The translations under genes were made by a program, and so were the position numbers. The notes beneath the pieces were generated by a model. The model saw nothing but the letters and a program-made list of their open reading frames with translations. It did no database searches and had not been told where the DNA came from. A DNA stretch of 32,415 nt, taken from positions 1-32,415 of the forward strand of contig CAIMBM010000223.1 in NCBI GenBank assembly GCA_903839205.1, given 5' to 3'. Of the stretch, positions 7,854 through 17,401 are shown in pieces. Each line of letters begins with the position of its first letter. Position 1 is the stretch's first letter. The DNA is from an uncultured Holophagaceae bacterium. Lineage in GTDB: Bacteria; Acidobacteriota; Holophagae; Holophagales; Holophagaceae.

Positions 7854-9053
7854 GAGGTAGTCCATGGTGTTGAGGCCCCAGTTGGCCGGTTCCTCGAAGT
7901 CAAGGATCTCCTCGGAAGCGTGGGCCAGATGGAGATCCCGGGGCTGCAGGCGGAGCTTGCGTCCGGTGTCGAAGACCACCCGGACCACCGGTCTCAGGAG
8001 ATCCTCGCCCTGCTCCACCACGACCGCCAGACGCCCTCCGCTGAGCCGAACGAGGGAACCGACGGGATAGATGCCCAGGGCCCGGATGTACTGCTGGACC
8101 AGGTTTCCATCGAGGTGCGTCCCGCTCCATTCCAGCAGCTTCTTCAACACCTCCGTGGGCTCCATGCCCTTGTGGTAGACCCGATTCGAAGTCAGGGCAT
8201 CGTACACATCCACGATGGCGGTCATGCGTCCGATCTGGGAGATCTTGTCCCCGGCGATACCCGCCGGATATCCCCCGCCGTCCATCTTCTCGTGGTGTTC
8301 ACCGGCGATCTGGATGACCATCTCGGAGATCCCGGCCACCCCCCGCAGCAGGTCGCGGCTGAGGGCGGCATGGGACTTCATGATGCCGAATTCCTCATTG
8401 GTCAGCTTGCCCGGCTTGTTGAGGATCTCGTTGGGGATCTTCATCTTGCCGATGTCATGGAGCAGCCCTCCCAGCCCGGCCTCCTCCACCGTGGCGGCAT
8501 CCATGCCCAGCGCATGAGTGAAGGACACCAGCAGCGCACAGATGCTGACAGAGTGCTGGAAGGTATAGGTATCGGCCGCCTTGATCCGGGAGAGACTGAT
8601 GAGGGCCCCGGGATTCCGAAGCACGGATGCATGCATGGCCTTGACCAGGGGCCGGGCCTTGGTGGGTTCAAGCTGCTTCCCCAGCCGGACATCGTGGAGG
8701 AGTCCATCCACCACGTCCGAGGCATCGCCCAGGATGCGCTTGGCGGCGGCGGATTCCTCCCGCTGGGAGACCGGGGCCGACGGGAGGGCCGCACCGGTGG
8801 CGGCCGAGGCCTTCAGCTGCTGCTCCAGGCCCTCCTCGATTTCCGTCTGGGTCGGGGCGCCGACCACATCCCCCCCCTGGGCCGTGTCGATGTAGATCTC
8901 ATTCAGCCCCTGATCGACCATCTTCTGGATCTGGCCCGCATGCTTGATGAGGAACTTGGGGCGCAGGAAGCCGTGCTGAAGCCAGCCGCAGTTCAGGTCG
9001 TGGACGTACATCCCGGTCTTGAGTTGGTCCACGCGCACGCGCTTGATTGCCAT
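7851..9053 (-). CDS. HD-GYP domain protein (probable cyclic-di-GMP phosphodiesterase) with DUF3391
   Basis: A 400-residue cytoplasmic protein. The N-terminal about 130 residues (IKRVRVDQLKTGMYVHDLN, later FLIKHAGQIQKMVDQGLNEIYID) fit DUF3391, which often precedes HD-GYP domains. The metal-binding HD pair is His199-Asp200 in LLHDIGKMKIPNE, and HHEKMDGGGYP at about 254-264 supplies the GYP signature, followed by IVDVYDALTSNRVYHKG. Both canonical motifs are intact, so hydrolysis of c-di-GMP is likely. The ORF track extends 79 residues further upstream, but the ATG at 9053 starts exactly at the DUF3391 consensus and has GAGGAAG upstream. It is divergent from acnB, with about 200 bp between the starts. 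No sensor domain is attached. Confidence 0.9.
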   Translation of the reverse strand: MAIKRVRVDQLKTGMYVHDLNCGWLQHGFLRPKFLIKHAGQIQKMVDQGLNEIYIDTAQGGDVVGAPTQTEIEEGLEQQLKASAATGAALPSAPVSQREESAAAKRILGDASDVVDGLLHDVRLGKQLEPTKARPLVKAMHASVLRNPGALISLSRIKAADTYTFQHSVSICALLVSFTHALGMDAATVEEAGLGGLLHDIGKMKIPNEILNKPGKLTNEEFGIMKSHAALSRDLLRGVAGISEMVIQIAGEHHEKMDGGGYPAGIAGDKISQIGRMTAIVDVYDALTSNRVYHKGMEPTEVLKKLLEWSGTHLDGNLVQQYIRALGIYPVGSLVRLSGGRLAVVVEQGEDLLRPVVRVVFDTGRKLRLQPRDLHLAHASEEILDFEEPANWGLNTMDYL

Positions 9054-9199
9054 CCTGCCCCCGGCTTCCTCATACCCTTGGATCGGTCCGCCCCGCCCGG
9101 AGGATGAATCGTGGAAACCTCCCTGCGTCCGCTGGGCCTTCCTTGCCCACCCCCCCCTGCATCCCAGGATTCGAGCCATCCTTCCGTGCACCCGGGATG

Positions 9200-9205
9200 T
9201 AGAAT
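9200..9205 (+). promoter_or_regulatory. Candidate -10 element upstream of acnB
   Basis: TAGAAT lies 45 bp before the acnB start, within GGATGTAGAATGG. No convincing -35 hexamer is seen 16-18 bp upstream, so only the -10 box is proposed. Confidence 0.25.
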
Positions 9206-9250
9206 GGGGGTTCGGACCGCGCCCGGGCGGCGCCATCAGGAGGGGTGTCC

Positions 9251-11827
9251 ATGCTGCAAGCCTATCGCCAACATGTCGCTGAACGAGCATCCCTGGGCAT
9301 CCCCCCCCTGCCGCTCACCGAGGCTCAGACCTCTGAATTGGCCACCCTGCTGGCCCATCCCCCCGCGGGTGAAGAGAAGGCGCTCGTGGAACTCCTGGTC
9401 CACCGGGTGCCCGCCGGCGTCGATGATGCAGCCCGCGTTAAGGCCGCCTTCCTGGCCAGCGTGGCCAAGGGGGCCGAAAAGGTCGCCCTGGTCTCCCGCG
9501 AAAAGGCCACGGAGCTGCTGGGCACCATGCTTGGCGGGTTCAACGTGAAGCCCCTCATCGACCTGCTGGACGACGCCACCGTGGGTGCCATCGCCGCTGA
9601 GGGCCTCAAGAAGACCCTGCTGGTCTTCGACGCCTTCGCCGATGTGAAGGCCAAGGCCGATGCGGGCAATGCCCATGCCCAGGCCGTGCTGAAGTCCTGG
9701 GCCGAGGCGGAATGGTTCACCAGCCGCCCCGAGGTGCCCCAGAGCCTCACCCTCACCGTCTTCAAGGTCACGGGCGAGACCAACACCGATGACCTGTCTC
9801 CCGCCCCCGACGCCTGGAGCCGCCCGGACATCCCGCTCCACGCCCTGGCCATGCTCAAGAACGCCCGCCCTGGCATCAACCCCGACGATCCCGGCAAGGT
9901 GGGCCCCCTTAAGCAGCTGGAAGCCCTCAAAGCCAAGGGCCACCTCATCGCCTACGTGGGCGACGTGGTCGGCACCGGCTCCTCACGGAAGTCCGCCACC
10001 AATTCCGTGCTCTGGTTCACCGGGGAGGACATTCCCTTCGTGCCCAACAAGCGCTTCGGGGGCGTCTGCCTCGGCGCCAAGATCGCGCCCATCTTCTTCA
10101 ACACCATGGAGGACTCCGGCGCCCTGCCCATCGAGTTGGACGTCAACGGCATGGACATGGGCGATGTCATCGAGCTGCGCCCCTACGAGGGCAAGGCCCT
10201 GAAGAACGGCCAGGTCGTCGCCGAGTTCAAGATCAAGTCCGAGGTGATCTTCGACGAGGTCCGCGCCGGCGGCCGCATCCCCCTCATCATCGGCCGGGGC
10301 CTCACCGCCAAGGCCCGGCTGGCCCTGGGGCTCCCCCCGTCCACGGCCTTCCGCCTGCCCGCCGTGCCCAAGGACACCGGCAAGGGCTTCTCCCTCGCCC
10401 AGAAGATGGTGGGCAAAGCCTGCGGCGTGGTGGGCATCCGCCCGGGCACCTACTGCGAGCCGAAGATGACCACGGTCGGCTCCCAGGACACCACGGGCCC
10501 CATGACCCGCGACGAGCTGAAGGACCTGGCCTGCCTGCAGTTCTCCGCCGACATGGTCATGCAGTCCTTCTGCCATACCGCGCCCTATCCCAAGCCCGTG
10601 GATGTGAAGAACCACCGCGAGCTGCCGCCCTTCATCACCAACCGCGGCGGGGTCTCGCTGGCCCCCGGGGACGGCATCATCCACTCCTGGCTGAACCGCC
10701 TGCTGCTGCCTGACACCGTGGGCACCGGCGGCGACTCCCACACCCGCTTCCCCATCGGCATCTCCTTCCCGGCGGGCTCGGGCCTGGTGGCCTTTGCCGC
10801 CGCCGCGGGCGTCATGCCCCTGGACATGCCCGAGTCCGTCCTGGTGCGCTTCAAGGGCGACCTGCAGCCCGGCGTCACCCTCCGCGACCTGGTGAACGCC
10901 ATCCCCCTCTACGCCATCAAGCAGGGCCTGCTCACCGTGGAGAAGAAGGGCAAGAAGAACGTGTTCTCGGGCCGCATCCTCGAGATCGAGGGGCTGCCCA
11001 AGCTCAAGGTGGAGCAGGCCTTCGAGCTGTCCGATGCCTCCGCCGAGCGCTCCGCCGCGGGCTGCACGGTGCGCCTGGACAAGGAACCGATCATCGAGTA
11101 CATGACCTCCAACATCACCTTGATGAAGTGGATGATCGCCAACGGCTACGAGCACCGCCAGACCCTGGAGCGGCGCATCAAGGCCATGGAGACCTGGATC
11201 GCCAAGCCCGAGCTGCTGGCCCCGGACGCCGATGCGGAATACGCCGCCGTGATCGAGATCAACCTGGCCGACATCAAGGAGCCCATCCTCGCCTGCCCCA
11301 ACGATCCCGACGATGTGAAGACCCTGGCCGAGGTGGCTGGCCAGAAGATCGACGAGGTCTTCATCGGCTCCTGCATGACCAACATCGGGCACTTCCGGGC
11401 CGCCGGGAAACTCCTCGACGGCAAGACGGACCTGAACACCCGGCTCTGGATCGCCCCCCCCACCAAGATGGACGAGTACATCCTCAAGCAGGAGGGCTAC
11501 TACGGCATCCTGGGCCGAACGGGCGCCCGCATGGAGATGCCCGGCTGCTCCCTCTGCATGGGCAACCAGGCGCAGATCCGCAAGGGCAGCACCGCCATCT
11601 CCACCTCCACTCGCAACTTCCCGAACCGCCTGGGCATCGACACGCAGGTCTACCTGGGCAGCGCAGAACTGTCCGCCGTCTGCGCCATTCTCGGCCGGAT
11701 CCCCACCATGGCCGAGTACATGGCCCAGGTGGGCATCGTGAGCGAAAAGTCCAAGGACATCTACCGCTACATGAACTTCGACCAGATCGCGGACTTCCGT
11801 GGCATTGCGGACACCGTGACAGTCTAG
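9251..11827 (+). CDS. acnB: Aconitate hydratase B
   Basis: An 858-residue bifunctional aconitase B, matching the family length and its swivel-first domain order. AcnB isomerises citrate and isocitrate in the TCA cycle and may also act on 2-methylisocitrate. The [4Fe-4S] ligands are visible as Cys708 (GSCMTNIGH) and Cys766/Cys769 ([10 protein letters not shown]). Substrate-site segments [16 protein letters not shown] and [12 protein letters not shown] are also intact. The ATG at 9251 has AGGAGG 7 bp upstream, which decides it over the GTG at 9245 used by the ORF track. The gene is single, ending in a strong hairpin terminator. Nothing is missing from the active site. Confidence 0.97.
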   Translation: MLQAYRQHVAERASLGIPPLPLTEAQTSELATLLAHPPAGEEKALVELLVHRVPAGVDDAARVKAAFLASVAKGAEKVALVSREKATELLGTMLGGFNVKPLIDLLDDATVGAIAAEGLKKTLLVFDAFADVKAKADAGNAHAQAVLKSWAEAEWFTSRPEVPQSLTLTVFKVTGETNTDDLSPAPDAWSRPDIPLHALAMLKNARPGINPDDPGKVGPLKQLEALKAKGHLIAYVGDVVGTGSSRKSATNSVLWFTGEDIPFVPNKRFGGVCLGAKIAPIFFNTMEDSGALPIELDVNGMDMGDVIELRPYEGKALKNGQVVAEFKIKSEVIFDEVRAGGRIPLIIGRGLTAKARLALGLPPSTAFRLPAVPKDTGKGFSLAQKMVGKACGVVGIRPGTYCEPKMTTVGSQDTTGPMTRDELKDLACLQFSADMVMQSFCHTAPYPKPVDVKNHRELPPFITNRGGVSLAPGDGIIHSWLNRLLLPDTVGTGGDSHTRFPIGISFPAGSGLVAFAAAAGVMPLDMPESVLVRFKGDLQPGVTLRDLVNAIPLYAIKQGLLTVEKKGKKNVFSGRILEIEGLPKLKVEQAFELSDASAERSAAGCTVRLDKEPIIEYMTSNITLMKWMIANGYEHRQTLERRIKAMETWIAKPELLAPDADAEYAAVIEINLADIKEPILACPNDPDDVKTLAEVAGQKIDEVFIGSCMTNIGHFRAAGKLLDGKTDLNTRLWIAPPTKMDEYILKQEGYYGILGRTGARMEMPGCSLCMGNQAQIRKGSTAISTSTRNFPNRLGIDTQVYLGSAELSAVCAILGRIPTMAEYMAQVGIVSEKSKDIYRYMNFDQIADFRGIADTVTV

Positions 11828-11836
11828 TTTCCTGCC

Positions 11837-11877
11837 CAGAAAACGGCCCGGGGGTGTCGCCCCCGGGCCGTTTTCTG
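11837..11877 (+). terminator. Strong intrinsic terminator after acnB (likely bidirectional in form)
   Basis: A perfect 18-bp inverted repeat, CAGAAAACGGCCCGGGGG (11837-11854) and its complement (11860-11877), has a 5-nt TGTCG loop. The A-tract and T-tract at the stem base pair with each other, leaving TTTT on the 3' arm for Rho-independent termination. It begins 9 bp after the acnB stop codon. Confidence 0.88.
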
Positions 11878-11940
11878 AGTGCTCGATCGAACGGGGTATG
11901 CTAGTCTCATCAGTTCTTGACCACCTTTCGGGGGGTTCCC

Positions 11941-12426
11941 ATGGGGATCTTTGAGGGCCACATCCGCGTTCACGAGGGCGACCGCTTCGCCCTGGTGGCC
12001 TCGCGCTGGAACGACTTCATCGTGGAGCGCCTCATCGAAGGGGCCAAGGATTGCATCCTCCGCCACGGAGGCAGCGAGGACCAGATGGACCTCATCCGCG
12101 TCCCCGGGAGCTTCGAACTGCCCCAGGCGGCCAAGCTGGCCGCCCAGAGTGGCCGCTATGCCGGCGTCATCGTGCTGGGCGCCGTGATCCGCGGCGGGAC
12201 GCCGCATTTCGACATGATCGCCGCCGAGGTCACCAAGGGCGCCGCCCAGGTGGCCCTGGACACGGGCCTGCCCCTGGCCTTCGGAGTGCTCACCACGGAC
12301 AGCGTGGAGCAGGCCATTGACCGGGCCGGTGCCAAGATGGGGAACAAGGGCTGGGAGGCTGCCCAGAGCGTCATGGAGATGGTGGACCTGGCGCACACCC
12401 TCGGCGGGAAAAAGGGACGGAAATAG
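11941..12426 (+). CDS. ribH: 6,7-dimethyl-8-ribityllumazine synthase
   Basis: A 161-residue protein of standard lumazine synthase length. It condenses 5-amino-6-ribitylaminouracil with 3,4-dihydroxy-2-butanone 4-phosphate, the penultimate step of riboflavin synthesis. Active-site segments are [39 protein letters not shown] (catalytic His89) and [17 protein letters not shown], followed by MGNKGWEAA. The ATG at 11941 is preferred over the ORF-track start at 11917 because it matches the usual MxxFEG N-terminus. No other rib genes and no FMN riboswitch are nearby. nusB follows directly (TAG then ATG with no gap), a ribH-nusB arrangement found in many bacteria. Confidence 0.97.
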   Translation: MGIFEGHIRVHEGDRFALVASRWNDFIVERLIEGAKDCILRHGGSEDQMDLIRVPGSFELPQAAKLAAQSGRYAGVIVLGAVIRGGTPHFDMIAAEVTKGAAQVALDTGLPLAFGVLTTDSVEQAIDRAGAKMGNKGWEAAQSVMEMVDLAHTLGGKKGRK

Positions 12427-12894
12427 ATGGGTGTTCGTCGCCGGGGGCGCGAGTATGCCCTCCAGATGCTGTACGCCATGGACCTGACCGGCTACGCGCC
12501 GGACCAGGTGTTTGCCGGGTTCTACGCCATCCAGGACCTGAACCGGGATGCCTTCTACTACGCCAGGCGGCTGGTGGACGGGGTCCACGGGCAGCTGGAG
12601 GAGATCGATGGCGTGCTGGCGAAGTACGCGGAGCACTGGAAGATCCACCGCATGGCCGCCGTGGACCGGAACCTGCTCCGGCTTGGGCTCTATGAGCTCA
12701 TGTACGTGAAAGAAGTGCCCTTCCCCATCGTCATCAACGAGGCCCTGGAAATTGTGAAGGAATTCAGTGACCAAGAAGGCACACAATTCCTGAATGGCAT
12801 CCTTGATGCGGCCCGCAAAGAGTTTCGCCCGGAAGAAACCGGCCCAAGGCTCAAGAAGAAGGTCTCCCTGGTGGAGCCCTCCGAAGATTCGTGA
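12427..12894 (+). CDS. nusB: Transcription antitermination factor NusB
   Basis: A 155-residue all-helical NusB. The N-terminal RRRGREYALQMLYAMDL and the C-terminal VDRNLLRLGLYELMY, IVINEALEIVKEFSDQEGTQFLNGILD are highly characteristic. NusB with NusE (S10) binds boxA RNA and supports antitermination in rRNA operons. It starts immediately after the ribH stop codon. The C-terminal tail past GILDAARKEF is polar and probably disordered. accB begins about 70 bp downstream with its own possible -10 box, so nusB may or may not be co-transcribed with accBC. Confidence 0.96.
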   Translation: MGVRRRGREYALQMLYAMDLTGYAPDQVFAGFYAIQDLNRDAFYYARRLVDGVHGQLEEIDGVLAKYAEHWKIHRMAAVDRNLLRLGLYELMYVKEVPFPIVINEALEIVKEFSDQEGTQFLNGILDAARKEFRPEETGPRLKKKVSLVEPSEDS

Positions 12895-12915
12895 CCTAAC
12901 CATCCTCTCTCGATT

Positions 12916-12924
12916 TGATATGCT
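12916..12924 (+). promoter_or_regulatory. Candidate extended -10 promoter for accB-accC
   Basis: TGATATGCT fits an extended -10 pattern (TGnTATnnT) in the nusB-accB gap. There is no clear -35, as is common for extended -10 promoters. The same TATGCT hexamer also occurs at 11897-11902 ahead of ribH. Confidence 0.3.
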
Positions 12925-12965
12925 CGATCCCTTCCCCAGTCTGTGATCTGACCGTTGGAGCCCTG

Positions 12966-13571
<606 letters not shown>

Positions 13572-13573
13572 CC

Positions 13574-15001
13574 ATGGGCGCCATCAAGCGCAAGCCGTCC
13601 CAGGGCCTCGCGATCCCCATCGATGCACCGCCGTTCAAGAAGGTCCTCATCGCCAACCGGGGCGAGATCGCCCTCCGGGTGATCCTGGCCTGCAAGGAGA
13701 TGGGCATCCAGACCGTGGCGGTCTATTCCGAGGCCGACCGCAACGCCCTCCATGTCCGCTTCGCCGACGAGGAAGTCTGCATCGGCCCCGCGCCCTCGTC
13801 GAAGTCCTACCTGAACATTCCCCAAGTGATCGCAGCGGCCGAGGTCACCGGCGCCGAGGCCATCCATCCCGGCTACGGCTTCCTCAGCGAGAACGCCCAC
13901 TTCGTCGAGGTCTGCCTGGCCTGCGGCATCACCTTCATCGGGCCCAGCGCCGAGATCATCCGCAAGATGGGCAATAAGGCCCAGGCCAAGGCCACCATGC
14001 AGGCCGCGGGCGTGCCCCTCATGCCCGGGAGCGATGGCCTGGTCGAAACAGTGGAAGACGCCCTGGTAGTGGCTGAGCAGATCGGCTACCCCGTCATCGT
14101 CAAGGCCAGCGCAGGCGGAGGCGGGCGAGGCATGCGCATCGTCAACAGCGCCGAGGAGCTGCCAGACCTCTACAACACCGCCCGCAGCGAGGCGAAGAGC
14201 GCCTTCAGCGACGACAGCGTCTACATGGAGAAGTACCTCCTGGAGCCGCGCCACATCGAAGTCCAGATCATGGGCGACCTCTTCGGCAACGTAGTGCACC
14301 TGGGCGAGCGCGAGTGCTCCATCCAGCGCCGCCACCAGAAGCTCATCGAGGAGAGCCCCAGTGCCGTCCTGGATCCGGCCCTGCGGCAGCGCATCTGCGA
14401 TACCGCCGTGAGAGCCGCCAAGTCCGTCGGCTACTACAACGCGGGCACCATCGAGTTCCTGCTCGACAAGCGGGGCGACTTCTTCTTCATGGAGATGAAC
14501 ACCCGCGTGCAGGTGGAGCATCCGGTCACCGAACTGGTCACGGGCATCGACATCGTGAAGGAGCAGCTGCGGATCGCCGCCGGCCACAAGCTGAGCTTCA
14601 CCCAGGCGGACGTGGTCCAGAAGGGCCACGCCATCGAGTGCCGCATCAATGCCGAGGATCCCTACAAGTTCACGCCCAGTCCCGGCCGCATCACCGCCCT
14701 GCACTTCCCAGGCGGCCCCGGGATCCGCGTGGACACCGCCATGCACCAGGACGCCGTCATCCCGCCCCACTACGATTCCATGGTGGCCAAGCTCATCGCC
14801 TACGGCGCCAACCGCACCGAGGCCATCGCCCGCATGCGCAGGGCCCTGGACACCCTGGTGATCGAGGGCATCAAGACCACCTCTCCCCTGCACCGCCGCA
14901 TCATGGACCAGCCCGACTTCATCGCCGGCACCTTCTCCACCAAGTGGCTCGAGACCTTCCTGGAAGAGGTGAAGCTGGAAAAGGCGAGCGAACCGCGCTA
15001 G
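13574..15001 (+). CDS. accC: Acetyl-CoA carboxylase biotin carboxylase subunit (AccC)
   Basis: A 475-residue biotin carboxylase, somewhat longer than the roughly 450-residue norm because about 17 residues precede the conserved [16 protein letters not shown]. The ATP-grasp features are present: the glycine-rich loop [23 protein letters not shown], and [14 protein letters not shown] with the catalytic Arg. The C-terminal segment [14 protein letters not shown] is also normal. It carboxylates the biotin of AccB with ATP and bicarbonate, the first half of malonyl-CoA synthesis. It forms a tight accB-accC pair; accA and accD are not in the window. The carboxyltransferase beta at 25.7 kb is of the PccB/MccB type, not AccD. 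Confidence 0.97.
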   Translation: MGAIKRKPSQGLAIPIDAPPFKKVLIANRGEIALRVILACKEMGIQTVAVYSEADRNALHVRFADEEVCIGPAPSSKSYLNIPQVIAAAEVTGAEAIHPGYGFLSENAHFVEVCLACGITFIGPSAEIIRKMGNKAQAKATMQAAGVPLMPGSDGLVETVEDALVVAEQIGYPVIVKASAGGGGRGMRIVNSAEELPDLYNTARSEAKSAFSDDSVYMEKYLLEPRHIEVQIMGDLFGNVVHLGERECSIQRRHQKLIEESPSAVLDPALRQRICDTAVRAAKSVGYYNAGTIEFLLDKRGDFFFMEMNTRVQVEHPVTELVTGIDIVKEQLRIAAGHKLSFTQADVVQKGHAIECRINAEDPYKFTPSPGRITALHFPGGPGIRVDTAMHQDAVIPPHYDSMVAKLIAYGANRTEAIARMRRALDTLVIEGIKTTSPLHRRIMDQPDFIAGTFSTKWLETFLEEVKLEKASEPR

Positions 15002-15029
15002 GGCTTGAATCCGATAGAATGGACATCGT

Positions 15030-15105
15030 GCCGCCTTAGCTCAGTTGGTAGAGCTCCAGCTTTGTAATCTGGAGGTCGCCGGTTCGATTCCGGCAGGCGG
15101 CTCCA
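15030..15105 (+). tRNA. tRNA-Thr (anticodon UGU)
   Basis: A complete 76-nt cloverleaf with encoded CCA. The 7-bp acceptor stem GCCGCCT/AGGCGGC is perfect, the D arm is GCTCAGTTGGTAGAGC, the anticodon loop TTTGTAA gives TGT, and the T arm is GCCGGTTCGATTCCGGC. The anticodon stem CCAGC/TCTGG has one mismatch, C31 opposite U39, next to the loop. TAGAAT at 15015-15020 may be its -10 box, but no -35 is evident. It lies 28 bp after accC on the same strand. Confidence 0.95.
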
Positions 15106-15155
15106 GTCCTTCCGTCCCTGTATCCGCCCCGGGTTGCAGCTTTCCTCCCCTGCGA

Positions 15156-15602
15156 TCAGCGGAATCCGTGACTTTGCAGGCACTCGGCGTACTGGCGGTC
15201 CATCACCTGGATGTGGGGAATGAGCCAGGTCAGCAGGAAGCCGGGCATGGCCTGGGAGCTGATCTCGCCCCGCTGCACCTTCTGGACCATGTCCTTGGCC
15301 TGCTGGATCAGGGCCGCATGTTCAGCGGCATGGGCCTCTCGCCCCTCAAACCCTACTTCCGTCATCACCCGCTCTTCGTGATCGAAATGGACCCAGGTTT
15401 CGTAGATCAGGGCCCCCATGAGGTTCTGGGCCAGGGCCCGGTCCTGCTTGTCCCGCAGGGTGGCGTGCACCTGGCCTATCAGGGCGGCAAGCCGCTGGTG
15501 TTCCTGATCGAAGGCCGTGACGCCGATGGCATGCTCCGCGCCGGACCACTCGAAGCAGGGGGCGTCGGTTTCGAATCTCGGTGTAGCAGGCACCATGGTC
15601 AT
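15156..15602 (-). CDS. Bacteriohemerythrin
   Basis: A 148-residue single-domain hemerythrin. All seven di-iron ligands are present with correct spacing: His35 (DQEHQRL), His72 and Glu76 (HFDHEE), His91 and His95 (HAAEH), His130 and Asp135 (HIQVMD). It reversibly binds O2 at the di-iron site, and in bacteria is linked to oxygen sensing, delivery or protection of redox enzymes. No receiver or methyl-accepting domain is fused, so it acts as a soluble protein. A second in-frame ATG two codons downstream is an equally possible start. The upstream region (15603-15948) holds no other gene. Confidence 0.92.
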   Translation of the reverse strand: MTMVPATPRFETDAPCFEWSGAEHAIGVTAFDQEHQRLAALIGQVHATLRDKQDRALAQNLMGALIYETWVHFDHEERVMTEVGFEGREAHAAEHAALIQQAKDMVQKVQRGEISSQAMPGFLLTWLIPHIQVMDRQYAECLQSHGFR

Positions 15603-15948
15603 CCGATGCCGACCATGGACTGCGGGTCCCTCCTGGAGGCCTCAGCCTGGGCCTTCTGTTCCTGGATCCAGGCCGGACCAGCGGGGCAGGCAAAGGCGGA
15701 AACGTGGAAGTCCAGAATCAGCAAGAGAACACTCCAGAGGATACTAGCCCTCTTTATCGTCTGAAGTTGACCCGGGGATGAGTTACAAGCTGGTACAAAT
15801 CGCGCAATTGGTTGATAGACAGGGGGCTAAAAGCCCAACCTTCGCCAGGGCTGGAAGGCACTTGGAAAAAAAGCAACTCTACTTGCGGGTCAACCCCACC
15901 ACCAGCCCGCCATGGCCTCCCCTGAGGGAACCGGGCCCGTCTCGGCCC
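15603..15948. other. Intergenic region without a credible gene
   Basis: These 346 bp lie upstream of bacteriohemerythrin and downstream of the GNAT gene, both on the minus strand. The ORF-track entries here are shadows. The distal half is less G+C-rich than its surroundings, contains an A7 run, and is bounded by a 9-bp inverted repeat (separate entry). The short hairpin GGGCT-AAA-AGCCC also sits within it. Confidence 0.6.
15766..15894. repeat. Possible 129-bp inverted-repeat-bounded element (MITE- or IS-remnant-like)
   Basis: GTTGACCCG at 15766-15774 and CGGGTCAAC at 15886-15894 are perfect 9-bp inverted ends enclosing 111 bp of compositionally different, non-coding sequence. No matching target-site duplication is seen (flanks CTGAA and CCCAC). 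The sequence could be a miniature transposable element, the remains of an insertion sequence, or a chance repeat. Confidence 0.3.
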
Positions 15949-15953
15949 TCAGG
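15921..15953. repeat. Inverted repeat overlapping the GNAT stop codon
   Basis: CCTGAGGG (15921-15928) and CCCTCAGG (15946-15953) form a perfect 8-bp inverted repeat with a 17-nt loop. The GNAT stop codon (TCA on this strand, 15949-15951) lies inside the right arm. No U-tract follows on the minus strand. Confidence 0.35.
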
Positions 15954-16881
15954 CCTCCCGTTCCAGTCCGAGGGTGGCAAACCGGTGGAAGGGAAGAAAG
16001 CCGAGGCTCCGATAGAGACCGATGGCCATCGTATTGTCCTGGTCGACCGCGAGATGCGTCTTCCCGCAACCCAGGTCCCGGAGGGCAGCCATGGCCCCGG
16101 TCATCAGGGTCCTCCCGATGCCCCGGCGGCGAGCGCCTGGGTCCACGGCCAGCTCGGACACGTGCCCCTGGTCCAGTCCCATCCTGGATGCCAGGACGAA
16201 GCCCAACAGTTCACCGGACCCGGGCGCCCGCGCCACAAAAGAGGCCGCCGGTTCGAATTTTCCCCGGGTCGGGAAGTCCAGGATCCGAGCCAGGGAACGG
16301 CTGATCCGCTCCGGGTCGTCGAAGGCCGGATCGAAGCCGCCCTGGGGTGCTCCGGCGTAGGCCTTTTGAAGTAGCCCGGAGGCTGGAACCAGGTGCTCCC
16401 CACGCCAAGGCTCCAGGGTGGTCCCAGTCCAGGTCGTCCCGGTACCAGTCAAGACCGCTTCCATGAGGAGGCGGGGGCGGGCCCGCCCTGGCCACCGCGA
16501 CAGCAGCCAATGCAGGGTCGCGGGTGTCGCCAAGAGAAGCTCCCCACAGACCCCCAGAATCCCGGGATCCGAGAAGGCGCCCTGGATGGCGGAGCCCAGG
16601 AGTTCTAATTCCACCGCTTCGGAAGGTCCGGACCGGGAGGCGAACAACCGTCCCAGGATCAGCGTCCGGGCCCGCACCTGGAGGGGCAGGTAGCCCAGGA
16701 CCCTCCCATCCCTGACCCAGGCCAGCCCTTCGAGGGGACCTTCCCAGGGCTCCACCTGCCAGCGCAGGCTCCCCCAGAGCTGCTCCGCCTCCTCGGCCAA
16801 CAGGGGCTGGAGGTCGGAGAAGGGCTGGGCGAGGAGGCTGGCCAGCCTACCCTCGCACGGAGGTCGATCCGGCGATTCCAT
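15949..16881 (-). CDS. GNAT-family N-acetyltransferase
   Basis: A 310-residue protein whose C-terminal half is a GNAT domain. The acetyl-CoA pyrophosphate loop appears as VSELAVDPGARRRGIGRTLM, and the late motif is VDQDNTMAIGLYRSLGFLPF. The N-terminal about 150 residues carry no motif I recognise, but are GNAT-like in strand/helix rhythm (LAWVRDGRVLGYLPLQVRA), so a tandem two-domain GNAT with a degenerate first half is possible. The substrate is unknown; a RimI-like protein target or a small amine are both possible. It starts 15 bp after the stop of the lipoprotein gene on the same strand, so the two may form a small operon. Confidence 0.82.
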   Translation of the reverse strand: MESPDRPPCEGRLASLLAQPFSDLQPLLAEEAEQLWGSLRWQVEPWEGPLEGLAWVRDGRVLGYLPLQVRARTLILGRLFASRSGPSEAVELELLGSAIQGAFSDPGILGVCGELLLATPATLHWLLSRWPGRARPRLLMEAVLTGTGTTWTGTTLEPWRGEHLVPASGLLQKAYAGAPQGGFDPAFDDPERISRSLARILDFPTRGKFEPAASFVARAPGSGELLGFVLASRMGLDQGHVSELAVDPGARRRGIGRTLMTGAMAALRDLGCGKTHLAVDQDNTMAIGLYRSLGFLPFHRFATLGLEREA

Positions 16882-16896
16882 TCCAGGGATGGAGCC

Positions 16897-17172
16897 CTAC
16901 CTGGACCGCTCCTCGTTCCTCCGGCGGGTCTCCCGGGGCCAGTGGGACCTGGGCAACTCCCTCCGCTCGCCGTTTCTCGACGTGGCGTAGTACCAGCGCT
17001 CGTTGGCGTAGAAGTAGTGGTAGCCCCCGTGGGCCAAATAGGAATCCGGACCGATCTCGACGATGGCCGGAAGGACCGGGATCACCTCCAGACCGCCCCC
17101 CCGCCTTGGCGCCACCAGGCAGCCGGTCAGAAGGAGGGCCGAGGACATGAGGACCAGCATCCCGCGTTTCAT
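16897..17172 (-). CDS. Small predicted lipoprotein, unknown function
   Basis: A 91-residue protein. The N-terminus MKRGMLVLMSSALLLTGC is a clear type-II signal with the lipobox LTGC and acylated Cys18. The mature part has VLPAIVEIGPDSYLAHGGYHYFYANERWYYATSRNGER, an aromatic-rich segment seen in small bacterial lipoproteins whose role is unknown to me, then a very basic tail. The ORF track starts 17 codons earlier (17223), but that extension would displace the signal peptide from the N-terminus, so the ATG at 17172 with an AAAGAGAGAA purine run upstream is chosen. It precedes the GNAT gene by 15 bp. Confidence 0.7.
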   Translation of the reverse strand: MKRGMLVLMSSALLLTGCLVAPRRGGGLEVIPVLPAIVEIGPDSYLAHGGYHYFYANERWYYATSRNGERRELPRSHWPRETRRRNEERSR

Positions 17173-17334
17173 GGGTTCTCTCTTTCCGGTGGGCGAGTCA
17201 CCTGAATGGGCTGGCTCTTTCACCCATAGAGGCCATGGCTGCCTTCAGGGTTGAAGCCCGGAATGAAACCTGGCGCTGCGCCCCATGGGTGGGGGGCTGC
17301 TGCCCGAGTCGGCGCCGGGGCGCCGGGCCCAGGC

Positions 17335-17363
17335 CTGACACCCCTGCTCGCTCGCGCTATCCT
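17335..17363 (+). promoter_or_regulatory. Predicted sigma-70 promoter of murJ
   Basis: CTGACA (17335-17340) and TATCCT (17358-17363) are exactly 17 bp apart. The -35 has one mismatch to consensus and the -10 two. Transcription would start about 30 bp upstream of the murJ ATG. Confidence 0.5.
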
Positions 17364-17401
17364 CGGTCCATGACCCTGCGCCTCCGCCCACTGCTCGCGG
17401 C

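Noticed and set aside
9983-11392. Minus-strand ORF of 469 residues opposite acnB
   Set aside because: The product is a Gly/His/Asp/Val-rich shadow with no recognisable domain; acnB on the plus strand is full length with all cluster ligands.
11834-11880. Perfect 18-bp hairpin considered as an attachment site or recombination site
   Set aside because: Its position just after a stop codon, A/T-rich base and G+C-rich stem fit an intrinsic terminator, and no mobile genes are nearby.
11881-11940. FMN riboswitch upstream of ribH
   Set aside because: The gap is only about 60 bp after the terminator and lacks the conserved FMN-element sequence blocks.
15030-15105. tRNA gene as an integration site for a genomic island
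   Set aside because: No integrase, no repeated tRNA 3' end and no island-like gene content are seen on either side; only the small inverted-repeat segment at 15.8 kb stands out.
15778-16374. Plus-strand ORF across the intergenic region and GNAT gene
   Set aside because: Most of it is antisense to the GNAT coding region; the unique part has no ribosome site or domain.
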